Source: Paludibaculum fermentans_A (GTDB lineage Bacteria; Acidobacteriota; Terriglobia; Bryobacterales; Bryobacteraceae). Taken from it: a stretch of 64,000 nt of DNA. Positions 8,672 through 17,977 of this stretch are shown piece by piece. A model generated the notes under the pieces. That model was not told where the DNA came from. It did not search any database and saw only the letters and a list, made by a program, of their open reading frames with translations. Position numbers and translations under genes: made by a program. Where the stretch lies: the NCBI RefSeq assembly GCF_051172195.1, contig NZ_JBPJAQ010000001.1:2976001-3040000 (forward strand), in the 5' to 3' direction. The stretch's first letter is position 1. Each line of letters begins with the position of its first letter.

Positions 8672-9064
8672 ATGCTGGGTTCCGCTCACCACAGTCGCTG
8701 GGGGCAACGTGTCGTTGCCGGAACACTGCTCGCCTTGTATTCGCTCCTGCTGCTTTTGCCGCTGGCGGCGGCTTCACCTGAGCGTTCCACGTCCGGGATG
8801 GCCTGCTGCCGCACCGGGAAGAAATGCTGCTGCCGGAAGACCAGCCCGGCCAACGCCATCCTTTCTGACAAGTCGTGCGGAAGCCAGTGTGGCCAGACCG
8901 CATCGGCCACCCGGTTGGGCGTGGATCTGCTGCTATGCTCTCCACGCGCCGACGCCCCACAGTGGCTTACCTCGACCTTCGTGACCGTTGCCGCCGCTGT
9001 CGCCGTACCTTCGGTGGAGACCTACAGCCTGCAGCAGCGCCCACCCCCGACCTCGTTCGCCTGA
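8672..9064 (+). CDS. small membrane-anchored cysteine-rich protein
   Basis: A 130-residue protein with one hydrophobic segment at about residues 14-35 (signal anchor or signal peptide). A striking cysteine cluster follows: ACCRTGKKCCCRK, then SCGSQC, then LLLC, giving eight cysteines in all. The C-terminus is QQRPPPTSFA. No known family was recognised, but the cysteine spacing suggests metal binding outside the cytoplasm. The ATG at 8672 was chosen; an upstream GTG at 8651 lies inside the palindrome. The gene is followed after 58 nt by a TonB receptor and then by a CxCC propeller protein, all on the same strand, which suggests one unit handling a metal such as copper. That role is inference. 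Confidence 0.6.
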   Translation: MLGSAHHSRWGQRVVAGTLLALYSLLLLLPLAAASPERSTSGMACCRTGKKCCCRKTSPANAILSDKSCGSQCGQTASATRLGVDLLLCSPRADAPQWLTSTFVTVAAAVAVPSVETYSLQQRPPPTSFA

Positions 9065-9122
9065 CCCACTTCCAACCCAATCCAACCGGCGGATCGGAAT
9101 CCGTCCATTCCGGGAGTCATCC

Positions 9123-11936
9123 ATGCGAACGCGCGTCTGCGTGCTGCTTTATCTCGTTTCCTTCGGCCTGTGCCTGCCCGCACAGGAGAGCATTAATAAC
9201 GCAACCGTCAGCGGCCGGGTCACTGACCCTGCCGGACTCGTCGTCCAGGGCGCGGTTGTCGAGGCCGGCCAATTGGAGACCAACCAGTTCATGTCCAGCG
9301 TGACCAACCGCGACGGCCGGTTCCGCTTTCCTTACCTGCGCCCGGGCTCCTACGAAATCACTGTCAAACAACCGGGCTTCACGCCCACCACACAGCGCGT
9401 CAATCTCACCGTGGGCGCGGCCTTCGAGTTGCCATTTGAACTGCGGGTGAGTGGGGCGGAGACTGCCGTGGAAGTCAGCGCCGAGGCCAGCCTGGTGGAA
9501 GCCGGCCGCAGCCAGGTGGCGGGCACCGTCCCCCAGGCCGAGGTGGCCAGCCTCCCGCTGAACGGCCGCAACTTTACCGACATCGCACTGCTGGTGCCGG
9601 GTGTCTCGCCCACCAATACGGCCAGCACCCAACTTTTCCCCGAAACGTCAGCCGTACCCGGCCAAGGCATCTCCATCGCCAGCCAGCGCAACTTCTCGAA
9701 CAGTTTCATCGTCGACGGCCTCAGCGCCAACGACGACGCGGCCGGGCTGGGAGGCATGTTGTATAGCGTCGACGCCGTTAATAACTTCCAGGTGGTCACG
9801 GCTGGCGGACAAGCCGAATTCGGCCGCGCGCTGGGCGGCTATGTCAACGTGATTACGAAGAGCGGCACCAACCAGCTGCACGGGAACCTGTATGGCTATT
9901 TCCGCAACCAGCGGCTCAACGCCAGCAACACTCTCTCCGGAACCCGTCTGCCTCTCACCCAGGCTCAGTACGGCGCCAGTCTCGGCGGTCCAGTCCAGGC
10001 CGACCGCACTTTCTATTTCGCCAACTTCGAGCAACGCAACCTGAACCAGTCCGGCCTGGTGACCATCTCTCCCGCGAACGTCGCCTCCATCAATTCACGC
10101 CTGGAGGCCACCGGGTATCAGGGGCCTCGACTCGCTACAGGCATCTATTCGAATCCGGTGCGGCTGACCAATGTCATTGGCAAGCTCGACCACCAGTTCC
10201 GGCCGGCAGATCAGTTCAGCCTGCGGTTCAGCCTTTACGACGTGAGCAGCAACAACACGCGCGGCGCCGGCGGGCTGAGCGCTATCACCGCCGCGGCCGG
10301 TCTCGAGAACACCGACTACAATTTCGCTGCCAGCAACATCATCACGCTCTCACCCCGGCTGGTGAACGAGACTCGCGGCCAGGTCACGGCAAGCAGCCTG
10401 GCGGCTGAACCGAATGACGCGTACGGGCCCAGCGTCAGCATCGCCGGTGTAGCCACGTTCGGCCGCCTCGCCGGCTCGCCTACCGGCCGGAAGAACAAGC
10501 TCTTCGAACTCGTGGATAACGTCTCTTATCAGGCCGGAACCCACGCCTTCCGCGCTGGCGCCAACTTCCTCTACAACTCCACCACCATCACCTACCCCCG
10601 CACGCTGCGCGGCAGCTATTCGTTCTCGTCCCTGGCCAACTTTCTCAGCGGCGTCTACAATAACGCCGGCTTCACGCAGACTTTCGGCAACTCGGTCAAT
10701 TCGCAAACCAACCCGAACGTGGGGTTCTATCTTCAGGATGAGTGGAAGGTTGCGCCGCGCCTCACGCTGAATCTCGGTGTGCGGTACGACCTGCAGTTCC
10801 TTGAATCCATCCACACCGACTCCAACAACATCTCGCCCCGTGCCGGCTTCGCGTGGTCTCCTTTCGCGGCGCGCCGCACCGTGGTTCGCGGCAGCTTTGG
10901 ACTGTTCTACGACCGCGTGCCCTTGCGCGCCCTGGCGAACGCCCTGCTCTCCAGCGGCAACTCGACCGCAGTGTCTCCGGCCAGCCAGATCAGCGTCAGC
11001 CTCAGCCCAACTCAAGCAGGAGCGCCCGTCTTCCCGAATATCATCGGAGCCCTGCCGGCTTCCGTCCTCCCCAACTTCTCCACCATGGACGTCAACATGC
11101 AAAACGCATACTCCACGCAGGGCAGCCTGGAAGTCGAACAGCAGTTGGGCGCCCACAGCACCCTGAGCGTGGGCTACGAACATCTGCGCGGTCTGCACCT
11201 GATTGTGTCCATCAATCAGAACGTGCCCACCTGTGTGGCCGCCGGCACGAACAACGGCTGCCGGCCGAATCCAAACTACGCCAACAACACGCAGTACGCG
11301 CCGCAGGCCGATTCCCGTTACGATGGCCTACACGTCTCGTTCGTCCAACGGCCGTCACGCCGGGGGAGCTACCGGATTTCGTACACCTATTCCAAAGCAC
11401 TCGCCAATGTAGGCGAGTTCTTTTTTAGTTCACCGGTCGACCAGTACAACATCTGGCAGGATTGGGGCCGCTCGGATGACGACCAGCGTCACCGCGTCGT
11501 TTTCAACGGCACTATTCATTCACCCATGAGCCCGGCGAAAACGGCATGGCAGATCCTGAGCCACGGGTTCCAACTCGGCGGCATGCTGCAGTACTATTCG
11601 GCGCTGCCCTTCAACATCACGTCCGGCAGCAACACGGTGCAGGGTACGGCGGCGCGGCCCATCGTGAACGGCGCGTTCATCGAGCGCAACGCCGGCCACG
11701 GCTTTGATCTATTCAACCTGAACGTACGCCTCAGCCGCGGTTTCCAGTTCACAGAGCGTCTGCGGGTGGAAGCCATTGCCGAGACTTTCAACTCACTCAA
11801 CCGGACCAACGGCGTTACCCTGAATGGAGTATTCGGATCGGGCGCCTACCCCGCCGCTCCTTCATCCACCTTTGGGCAGGTCACTTCCGTGGCCGATCCT
11901 CGCACCACGCAACTCGCCGTCCGCATCTCGTTCTGA
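9123..11936 (+). CDS. TonB-dependent receptor with carboxypeptidase-regulatory-like domain
   Basis: A 937-residue outer-membrane receptor. Its signal peptide is MRTRVCVLLYLVSFGLCLPAQE. Residues about 28-108 are the carboxypeptidase-regulatory-like fold (ATVSGRVTDPAGLVVQGAVV), followed by a plug (SLPLNGRNFTDIALLVPGVSP, then FIVDGLSAND) and a barrel ending in TTQLAVRISF. It is about 270 residues shorter than the receptor at 1621. The ATG at 9123 is the first start that yields a signal peptide. The next gene begins 12 nt after the stop and has its ribosome-binding site directly behind this stop codon, so the two are co-transcribed. The Cys-rich protein upstream and the CxCC propeller downstream suggest a metal or metal-complex substrate (inference). 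Confidence 0.9.
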   Translation: MRTRVCVLLYLVSFGLCLPAQESINNATVSGRVTDPAGLVVQGAVVEAGQLETNQFMSSVTNRDGRFRFPYLRPGSYEITVKQPGFTPTTQRVNLTVGAAFELPFELRVSGAETAVEVSAEASLVEAGRSQVAGTVPQAEVASLPLNGRNFTDIALLVPGVSPTNTASTQLFPETSAVPGQGISIASQRNFSNSFIVDGLSANDDAAGLGGMLYSVDAVNNFQVVTAGGQAEFGRALGGYVNVITKSGTNQLHGNLYGYFRNQRLNASNTLSGTRLPLTQAQYGASLGGPVQADRTFYFANFEQRNLNQSGLVTISPANVASINSRLEATGYQGPRLATGIYSNPVRLTNVIGKLDHQFRPADQFSLRFSLYDVSSNNTRGAGGLSAITAAAGLENTDYNFAASNIITLSPRLVNETRGQVTASSLAAEPNDAYGPSVSIAGVATFGRLAGSPTGRKNKLFELVDNVSYQAGTHAFRAGANFLYNSTTITYPRTLRGSYSFSSLANFLSGVYNNAGFTQTFGNSVNSQTNPNVGFYLQDEWKVAPRLTLNLGVRYDLQFLESIHTDSNNISPRAGFAWSPFAARRTVVRGSFGLFYDRVPLRALANALLSSGNSTAVSPASQISVSLSPTQAGAPVFPNIIGALPASVLPNFSTMDVNMQNAYSTQGSLEVEQQLGAHSTLSVGYEHLRGLHLIVSINQNVPTCVAAGTNNGCRPNPNYANNTQYAPQADSRYDGLHVSFVQRPSRRGSYRISYTYSKALANVGEFFFSSPVDQYNIWQDWGRSDDDQRHRVVFNGTIHSPMSPAKTAWQILSHGFQLGGMLQYYSALPFNITSGSNTVQGTAARPIVNGAFIERNAGHGFDLFNLNVRLSRGFQFTERLRVEAIAETFNSLNRTNGVTLNGVFGSGAYPAAPSSTFGQVTSVADPRTTQLAVRISF

Positions 11937-11948
11937 CAGGAGACCGTC

Positions 11949-12998
11949 ATGCTCTTTCTCGCCTTCCTGATGTTGATGAACTCCGATGGCCCGGCAGCGC
12001 CGCCCGGGCCCATGAGGCAGTCCCAGGTGGCCGCCGCGAATGGACAGGTGGCCATGACGTACGGTGGTCCGGGCGCAGTGTACTTTGCCGCGTCCCCGGA
12101 TCAGGGCAAAACCTTCGGTGCCCCCGTCAAGGTGGCCGCCACACCCGCCCTGGCGCTCGGGCGGCACAGGGGCCCGCGCCTCGCAATCACCGCTTCCGCA
12201 CTGGTCATTACCGCTGTCGCCGATCCCGCAGCCGCACCGGGATCACAGCCCGGCAACCTGTTGGCCTGGCGCTCCACCGATCAGGGTAAAACGTGGAGCT
12301 TCGCCGGGCCGGTGAACGATGAGCCGGGCTCGGCGCGCGAAGGCCTGCACGCCATGGCGGCCGGTCCCAATGGCAGGATCTTCGCCGTCTGGCTCGACCT
12401 GCGCTCGAAGGGCACCAAACTCTACGGCTCGCAGTCGGCCGATGGCGGCAATACGTGGTCAAAGAACGTTCTGGTCTACGAGTCGCCCGGCGGCACCATC
12501 TGCCAGTGCTGCCATCCCTCCGCCCTCTTCGATGCCCAGGGCAACATCTGGGTGATGTGGCGGAATGCATTGGATGGCTCGCGCGATCTCTATGTCGCCA
12601 AGTCCAGCGACGGTGTGCACTTCGAAGCCGCTGCGAAACAGGGTGAAGCGACCTGGAGACTGGATGCCTGCCCCATGGATGGAGGCGGGTTCTTTGTTGA
12701 GAACGGCAAGGTCACCTCCTCCTGGAGGCGCGAGTCCGACATCTTCCTGGCGGAACCCGGTAAGCCGGAGCGGCGCCTGGCCGCGGGCAAAGACACGGCC
12801 ATCGCCAAGGGACGGAAGGGCGCCTATGTAGCCTGGACCAAGGGCACCGGTGGCGTGGAACTCCTGACGCCCGGCTCCAGCCAGCCGCAGTTGCTGTCGG
12901 CGGATGGTTCCTTCGTGAACCTCACATCCCTGCCGGATGGCGCCGTACTGGCTGCGTGGGAAACGCCCAAAGGCGTCGAGACGAAGCGGCTGGATTAG
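11949..12998 (+). CDS. exported sialidase-like Asp-box beta-propeller with CxCC motif
   Basis: A 349-residue protein with a short hydrophobic N-terminus (export signal) and a six-bladed propeller fold of the sialidase/BNR type. Asp boxes are at residues 49-56 (SPDQGKTF), 109-116 (STDQGKTW) and 163-170 (SADGGNTW). Between blades lie CQCCHP at 185-190 and CPMDGGG at 241-247, which bring four cysteines and a histidine into play. The Arg triad of true sialidases is not evident, so glycosidase activity is doubtful; a binding or metal-carrier role fits better (inference). CAGGAGA at 11937-11943 sits just before the ATG. The stop overlaps the convergent oxidoreductase gene by 4 nt. Confidence 0.75.
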   Translation: MLFLAFLMLMNSDGPAAPPGPMRQSQVAAANGQVAMTYGGPGAVYFAASPDQGKTFGAPVKVAATPALALGRHRGPRLAITASALVITAVADPAAAPGSQPGNLLAWRSTDQGKTWSFAGPVNDEPGSAREGLHAMAAGPNGRIFAVWLDLRSKGTKLYGSQSADGGNTWSKNVLVYESPGGTICQCCHPSALFDAQGNIWVMWRNALDGSRDLYVAKSSDGVHFEAAAKQGEATWRLDACPMDGGGFFVENGKVTSSWRRESDIFLAEPGKPERRLAAGKDTAIAKGRKGAYVAWTKGTGGVELLTPGSSQPQLLSADGSFVNLTSLPDGAVLAAWETPKGVETKRLD

Positions 12999-14413
12999 CT
13001 CTTCTTGGCGTGCCGGGCTTCCTTCATGATGGGCCCGTAGACCAGCTTGTCGAAGGGTGGGCACCCCGCTGGGTACTGCCCCAGTTCGTTCGATTTCTGG
13101 CGCATCAGGAAGGTGCAGTAGGTGAGGGTCTTGCACACCCGGATCTCGTCCAGTTCGCCCTTCTCGATGACGTCCTTCGCAAAGTCGGGGTAGGACAGCA
13201 CGCCCCGGCCCAAGCCCAGGAACGACACGTTGCCGTCTTCCACATTCGCCGCGCCCGCATTGATGGCATACTTCTGCAGCCAGCTATAGCCGGTGCCGAC
13301 AATCGGCAGTTTGGGGAAGGTGCGCTGTAGCTCGCCGGCGATGCGGAAATGCCGGTCCACGCCGTGGAACGGATGCTCCGGCTGCTCGTAATTCCCATCG
13401 TCGGGCTTTTCAAAGGGACGGCCGATGTGCGGGTTGTAATAGGGGCTGCCCAGCGAGACATTCAGCAACTGGATGCCCCACTCCTGGAACCAGGTGATCG
13501 CCTGCTTCACTTCGCTGAGGTCTTCTTCCAGCGGATTTTCGGGATTCACCCCCCAGCCCCAGGGATACGGGGTGGGGAAGGGCAGTGGACGTCCCAGGCC
13601 GGTCGCCTCATCGCGTACGAACGGCACACTGTCAAAACAACCCAGCCGCATGCAGAGCAGCATGCTGTCGCCGAACCGCGCGCGCATCTTGCCCAACACA
13701 TTCTTGAGGAACCGCGTGCGGTTCTCCAGCGATCCGCCGTAGCGCCCTTCCCTCGTCTTGGCGCCCAGTAGTTCCGCCAGCAGATAACCGTGCGTCGCCT
13801 TCAGATCCAACGCCGTGAAGCCCGCGCGCTGCGCCAGCGCGGCGGTCTCGACATAGGAGTCCTCCAGCCTCTCCAACTCGTCATCCGAGATCACCGGGTA
13901 GTCGGCCGGCACGCCGTTCTTCTGGTCAATCAGCGGATTGTGATACGCGAGGGTGCGCGTCGGTACGGAATACCGGCCCGAAGAGGTGAGTTGGATCGGG
14001 ATGAGCAGATCGTCGGTCGTGCCCCACACTTCCGTATGGGACCGGATCATCATCTCGTACAGCCGGGCAAACGAATCGTAAGTGTTTTCGTTGAGCCAGA
14101 TCTGGCGCGGATTCGCCCGCCCGCCCTGGTGGACGGCCGTGGCTTCAAACCAGATCAGCTTGCAGCCCCCGCGCGCAAACCGTTCGTAACGCCGCCAGGT
14201 CAATTCGTCCGGATGACCTTCCAGCGTGCCGTCGCAGCCCTCCATGGGGTGGATCGCCATGGAGTTGCCCGCGATGCGGTCGCCTACCGGCACCTTGCGC
14301 AGCAATGCCTGCTGCACCTTGGCGGGGTCGTGCTGAAAGCGTACGTGTTGTGTGCCAAGATCCCGAGCGCCGGCTTCGAGCTCAGCAAGAGAACGGTAAA
14401 TGAAGTGACGCAT
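12995..14413 (-). CDS. old-yellow-enzyme-family FMN oxidoreductase (NADH:flavin oxidoreductase)
   Basis: A 472-residue TIM-barrel flavoprotein related to the FMN domain of 2,4-dienoyl-CoA reductase. Visible family features are the active-site region FTALDLKATHGYLLAELLGAKTR-EGRYGGSLENRTRF and a late phosphate-binding segment VSFLGLGRGVLSYPDF. Three C-terminal cysteines are spaced C-x5-C and then C about 17 residues on, unlike the C-x2-C-x3-C iron-sulfur ligands of FadH, so an iron-sulfur cluster is uncertain. It likely reduces activated C=C bonds of an unknown substrate. It lies 14 nt downstream of an MFS transporter gene on the same strand, which suggests uptake followed by reduction. Confidence 0.8.
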   Translation of the reverse strand: MRHFIYRSLAELEAGARDLGTQHVRFQHDPAKVQQALLRKVPVGDRIAGNSMAIHPMEGCDGTLEGHPDELTWRRYERFARGGCKLIWFEATAVHQGGRANPRQIWLNENTYDSFARLYEMMIRSHTEVWGTTDDLLIPIQLTSSGRYSVPTRTLAYHNPLIDQKNGVPADYPVISDDELERLEDSYVETAALAQRAGFTALDLKATHGYLLAELLGAKTREGRYGGSLENRTRFLKNVLGKMRARFGDSMLLCMRLGCFDSVPFVRDEATGLGRPLPFPTPYPWGWGVNPENPLEEDLSEVKQAITWFQEWGIQLLNVSLGSPYYNPHIGRPFEKPDDGNYEQPEHPFHGVDRHFRIAGELQRTFPKLPIVGTGYSWLQKYAINAGAANVEDGNVSFLGLGRGVLSYPDFAKDVIEKGELDEIRVCKTLTYCTFLMRQKSNELGQYPAGCPPFDKLVYGPIMKEARHAKKS

Positions 14414-14427
14414 CCGTAGTATCTAGT

Positions 14428-15660
14428 TTAGTTGGCCTGGCTGAACGACTTGTGTCGGGGCAGCAGGGCAATCGCCAGTGCGCCGACAAAGGCGACGCCC
14501 AGGACAACCCCCATGGCGCCCGTATACGAGCCCAGCTCCCGGCGCAGCACGGAAACGAAGAACGGAAACCAGGTCTGGCCAATCGTGTTTACCGGCAGAA
14601 TTACCGCCATCGCGCGGGCCAGGGAATTGACGCCAAACTGGTCGGCCGCCATCAGCGGGATCATCATGTAGTCCGCGCCCATGCCGAAGCCGAAGAGGAT
14701 CGCGAAGGCGTACAGGAAGAAGTCAGCGCCCGGCTTCACCTGCAGCAGCAGTGGGATGGTTGCGGCCACGATGAAGTAGGTGGCGAACATGACCCACTTC
14801 TTCGAGAAACGGTCAGAGAAGTAACCAATCGACAGCCGCCCGGCAATGGAGGACCACAGGATCAGCATCGAGGCAATACGCCACGCGCCGTCCACCTCGC
14901 CGCCCTGGGTAAAGCCCTCGTCCAGGAACACAAACTTCATGTGGAAGTTCACTGCGCCGATGGAGCCGATGGAGCACAGGCTGCCGATCAGCAGCAGCCA
15001 GAATGCCTTGCTGGCCGCCAGTTCTTTGAAGGTCTTGGAAACCACCGCGGCTTCCGCACCCGGTTGATCGTCGCCGTCTGGATTCTGGCCAATGTCGGAC
15101 GGGCGGTCCTTCAGCACGAAAAGGACCAGCGGCCACGAGAGGAACAACATTCCGCCCAGGACCATCAAGGCTGTGTGGTAGCCGAATTTCTCCGTCAACG
15201 GCTTCACCAGGTAGCTGCCCAGCGAACCCATCAGGCCGACGCCGACATAGACGATCGCCATGGCCTTGCCGCGATTGCGCCGGAACCACTGCGAAACCAT
15301 GATCTGGTGCGGGGGCGGGCCGGACAGGAAGTAGCCGATGGTATACAGCACCCAGAAGCCGTAGTACATCCACAGCACGCCGGGCATATTGCCGAAGCCC
15401 ACCAGCGCGACACACGTCAGCGCCGTACCAATCAGGATCAGTTTGCGCGGGCTGAAGCGGTGGATGACTAGCGGGCCAATCCAGATGGTCAGCGCCGCGG
15501 CCAGGGGAAAACCGAGGGTGATCTGTTCACGGGTCCAGCCGAAGTCGCGGGCAATGTAGTCGTAGAAAAACCCGATGTTGTAGTACGGTATGCCCGTGGA
15601 CAGGCCAAAAGTGAAGCAGGCGGCGGCGACGATCCACCAGCCGTAAAAGGATTTCTTCAT
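14428..15660 (-). CDS. MFS transporter (oxalate/formate antiporter-like)
   Basis: A 410-residue major facilitator superfamily permease with twelve predicted membrane helices. It starts MKKSFYGWWIVAAACFTFGLSTG, the usual beginning of the oxalate:formate antiporter and monocarboxylate subgroup. A cytoplasmic loop after helix 6 (KDRPSDIGQNPDGDDQPG) matches that subgroup. The ATG at 15660 was chosen because an AGGAG lies about 12 nt upstream; an in-frame GTG at 15684 has no such site. The gene probably forms an operon with the flavin oxidoreductase that follows it. The substrate is likely a small organic acid, but this cannot be settled. Confidence 0.85.
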   Translation of the reverse strand: MKKSFYGWWIVAAACFTFGLSTGIPYYNIGFFYDYIARDFGWTREQITLGFPLAAALTIWIGPLVIHRFSPRKLILIGTALTCVALVGFGNMPGVLWMYYGFWVLYTIGYFLSGPPPHQIMVSQWFRRNRGKAMAIVYVGVGLMGSLGSYLVKPLTEKFGYHTALMVLGGMLFLSWPLVLFVLKDRPSDIGQNPDGDDQPGAEAAVVSKTFKELAASKAFWLLLIGSLCSIGSIGAVNFHMKFVFLDEGFTQGGEVDGAWRIASMLILWSSIAGRLSIGYFSDRFSKKWVMFATYFIVAATIPLLLQVKPGADFFLYAFAILFGFGMGADYMMIPLMAADQFGVNSLARAMAVILPVNTIGQTWFPFFVSVLRRELGSYTGAMGVVLGVAFVGALAIALLPRHKSFSQAN

Positions 15661-15780
15661 TCGAGTGCGAGGCTCCTGGCGCACGGCCCGCCAGAGAGCG
15701 GGACGGCAATGTGAAATGCCAGTTATATCACACGATAGGGTCCGGGGCCCGAAAGGATCCAGGCCCGTGGACGCAATGCG

Positions 15781-16521
15781 CTAGAGAATGCGCAGGTGGA
15801 AGCCGCCGTCGGCGTTGATCACCGTGCCGGTGCCGTAGTCGATCAGGCCGTCAGCGATCGCCCGGATCGGCTTCGCGACATCGGCCGGATCGCCCAACCG
15901 GTTCTGCGGCAGCAGGCCGTTCTTGGCCTTCTCCTCGTAGATGTCCTTCACCTTTTCGATCATGTCGGTGCGGATGATGCCCGGCCGCACCTCAAACACC
16001 TGCACGTTGTGCGGAGCCAGTCGCGCAGCCCACAACTGCACCGCCATGCTTAGGCCTGCCTTGGAGACGCAATACTCTCCGCGCATGACCGAGGCGGTAT
16101 AAGCCGAAATCGACGTGACGAACACCACGCGGCCCGAACCCTGTGTGAGCATCTGGCGGGCGGCCAGTTGTGTCAGGAAATAGGGCCCCTTCAGATTCGT
16201 GTCCAGAACCTCGTCGAAGATCTCTTCACTGGCCTCGAGAATGTCCTTCCGCTCCCGAGGAGCGATGCCGGCATTGTTCACCAGCAGATCGATGCGGCCA
16301 TACTTCTCGACGGCATAGGCAATCAGCGCGGCGCGGTCAGCCGGACTGCCGATGTCGCACTGCAGGATGTCTGCTCCGCACTCGGCCTGGAGCGACTCAG
16401 CCGCATCGCGGCGGCCGCGATAGGTCCCAATCACGGTGTGGGTGCGCGCCAGTTCAAGCGCGATGCCGCGGCCGATGCCCCGTGAGGCGCCGGTCACAAT
16501 AGCGACAGGTTTGGTACTCAT
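15781..16521 (-). CDS. short-chain dehydrogenase/reductase (FabG-like)
   Basis: A 246-residue SDR with the full classical signature: nucleotide-binding TGASRGIG at residues 10-17, NNAG at 82-85, catalytic Ser137/139, and YCVSK with Tyr150 and Lys154. The length and motifs fit the 3-oxoacyl-ACP reductase-like group, but without fatty-acid synthesis neighbours it more likely acts on a catabolic keto or hydroxy substrate. The ATG overlaps the stop of the DsbA-like gene (ATGA), so translation is coupled. The order of genes downstream (MFS transporter, flavin reductase) is compatible with one degradative operon, though 120 nt separate it from the transporter. Confidence 0.85.
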   Translation of the reverse strand: MSTKPVAIVTGASRGIGRGIALELARTHTVIGTYRGRRDAAESLQAECGADILQCDIGSPADRAALIAYAVEKYGRIDLLVNNAGIAPRERKDILEASEEIFDEVLDTNLKGPYFLTQLAARQMLTQGSGRVVFVTSISAYTASVMRGEYCVSKAGLSMAVQLWAARLAPHNVQVFEVRPGIIRTDMIEKVKDIYEEKAKNGLLPQNRLGDPADVAKPIRAIADGLIDYGTGTVINADGGFHLRIL

Positions 16522-17096
16522 TGAATTCCGTTTTCTTTCAAAGCGGCGTCGATCCCTTTCGAGATCTCTTCAGCGGTGAAGGTCTCGATGAAAGGGGCGC
16601 CATTCACCAGGGCGGTGGGCGTGTGGGCGATGCCGCGCGCCACTCCGTCCTCGAAATCTTTCTGGACCAGAGCTTCCAGCTTTGGATCCTGGAGCGCGGC
16701 GAGGGCTTTGCTTGAGTCCAGCCCATTTGCCTCGCAGAAGCTGGCCAGCCAGGCGTTGAAACTCTCCGGCTTGATCCCCGACTGCGACTTCATCGTCTGC
16801 TGGCGAAACTTTACCGCCTTGGCCAGATCAACGGTCTGCAGGTAGCGGGCAGCGATGGCCGCGGGACGGGCCCAGGCGTGCTTGGCGAGAGGAAAATCGC
16901 GGTGCTCGAAGGCCACTTTGACGCCATACTTCGGCAGCAGCTTCTCATCCAGCATGGCCCGGAAGACGGCGCAGTCTGAGCACTGCAGGTCCTCGAAAAT
17001 CAGTACGCGGACGGGGCTATCGGCTTTGCCCTCCACCAGGCGCTGTTGGCTGGACACAGAAATGGCGAAAACTGCTGCCATCACGACCGGGTTCAT
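16518..17096 (-). CDS. exported DsbA-like thioredoxin-fold protein with CSDC motif
   Basis: A 192-residue protein with a signal peptide (MNPVVMAAVFAISVSS) and a DsbA-type thioredoxin fold. The active site is CSDC at residues 39-42 (FEDLQCSDCAVF), and the cis-proline loop is HTPTALVNG with Pro160. DsbA itself has CPHC; the Ser-Asp pair should change the redox potential. It may oxidise, reduce or isomerise disulfides in the periplasm. No DsbB or VKOR partner is seen nearby. Both ends overlap their neighbours by 4 nt, so it is translationally coupled to a DUF697-like gene upstream and an SDR gene downstream. Confidence 0.8.
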   Translation of the reverse strand: MNPVVMAAVFAISVSSQQRLVEGKADSPVRVLIFEDLQCSDCAVFRAMLDEKLLPKYGVKVAFEHRDFPLAKHAWARPAAIAARYLQTVDLAKAVKFRQQTMKSQSGIKPESFNAWLASFCEANGLDSSKALAALQDPKLEALVQKDFEDGVARGIAHTPTALVNGAPFIETFTAEEISKGIDAALKENGIQ

Positions 17097-17974
17097 TTGC
17101 GGCGTACCTTGTCCAGCAAGCCAGCGGCGACATCCTTGCCCTTGGCGAGAGCGGCGTCATACGCCTCTGACCGCTCATCGCGGGTCAGGCCGTAGCCGAT
17201 GCGATAAACCCGCTCCAGCGAAAGTCCAACTACGTAGGTGCCGGCGTAAGCGATGGCGGCTTTCGGGATAATCCCGCCGCCAAACGGAATCTTCCCTACC
17301 AACTCCCGGGCGGCGGCACGCCAGCCCCAGGCTCCGGCCACAATGGAGCCGATCTCGGAGCGTTGCTCGCGGAAACCCACCGCGCGGTCGCTGGCCGCAG
17401 CCAGCAGGAATGCCATGCGGATCTGGTTCGTGGTGAGAACGGCCGTATCCGACGCGAATTCACCCACCATCCATGGCAATTCCGCCAGGCTCGGGATCAC
17501 ATTGGGCAGGGCGGTGAGGATGGAGAACAGCGCATTCTCTTTTGCGACAGTGTGGATCGTCTTGTGAATCGCCGCCTGCCGGAACGGAGGGAACAGCCGG
17601 GCCAGCGGCAGCGTGGCCTCGTCGAAGTTCTCTATCACGTTGTGGACCAGTCGCTTAGGATGCGCCGGGTCGAAGATGAAGGCGTCTTTGTTCAGATCCC
17701 AGCCCGCCGGGATGGCGGAACCGGCTTCAGCCACAACCAGATGGTAGCGGCCGTCGGGGTCGGCATCACCGGCACGGCTGAGAGTGCGGGCGATCTCCAT
17801 TCGCTTTTCCCGCGAAACATCAGCCGGAGCCAGGAAGTCTTCCAGTTGCGCATAATACGCGCTGGACGACCCCAACATCAGAACCCGCACAGGCCGCTCA
17901 GCGGACTGCCGGATCTCGTTCGGATTGATGCGCGATATCGCGGTGCGCACCTGATCGAGGAAGCGGAGCGACAT
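17093..17974 (-). CDS. DUF697-like protein of unknown function
   Basis: A 293-residue protein. The N-terminal third (RVLMLGSSSAYYAQLEDFLAP...YHLVVAEAG) looks like the remnant of a nucleotide-binding fold without a Walker motif. The remainder (about 130-270) has the helical, glycine-rich hairpins of the DUF697/EcsC-type membrane-associated proteins: LPNVIPSLAELPW, NQIRMAFLLAAASD, GKIPFGGGIIPKAAIAYAGTYVVG. Related domains in other bacteria are attached to small GTPases, but none is encoded here. It is the first gene of a tight minus-strand group, overlapping the DsbA-like gene by 4 nt. Confidence 0.55.
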   Translation of the reverse strand: MSLRFLDQVRTAISRINPNEIRQSAERPVRVLMLGSSSAYYAQLEDFLAPADVSREKRMEIARTLSRAGDADPDGRYHLVVAEAGSAIPAGWDLNKDAFIFDPAHPKRLVHNVIENFDEATLPLARLFPPFRQAAIHKTIHTVAKENALFSILTALPNVIPSLAELPWMVGEFASDTAVLTTNQIRMAFLLAAASDRAVGFREQRSEIGSIVAGAWGWRAAARELVGKIPFGGGIIPKAAIAYAGTYVVGLSLERVYRIGYGLTRDERSEAYDAALAKGKDVAAGLLDKVRRK

Positions 17975-17977
17975 GTT

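Noticed and set aside
15710..15732. CRP-like site TGTGA-N13-TCACA upstream of the MFS gene
   Set aside because: The spacer is 13 nt instead of 6, so it does not fit a CRP site; it may be chance or another regulator.
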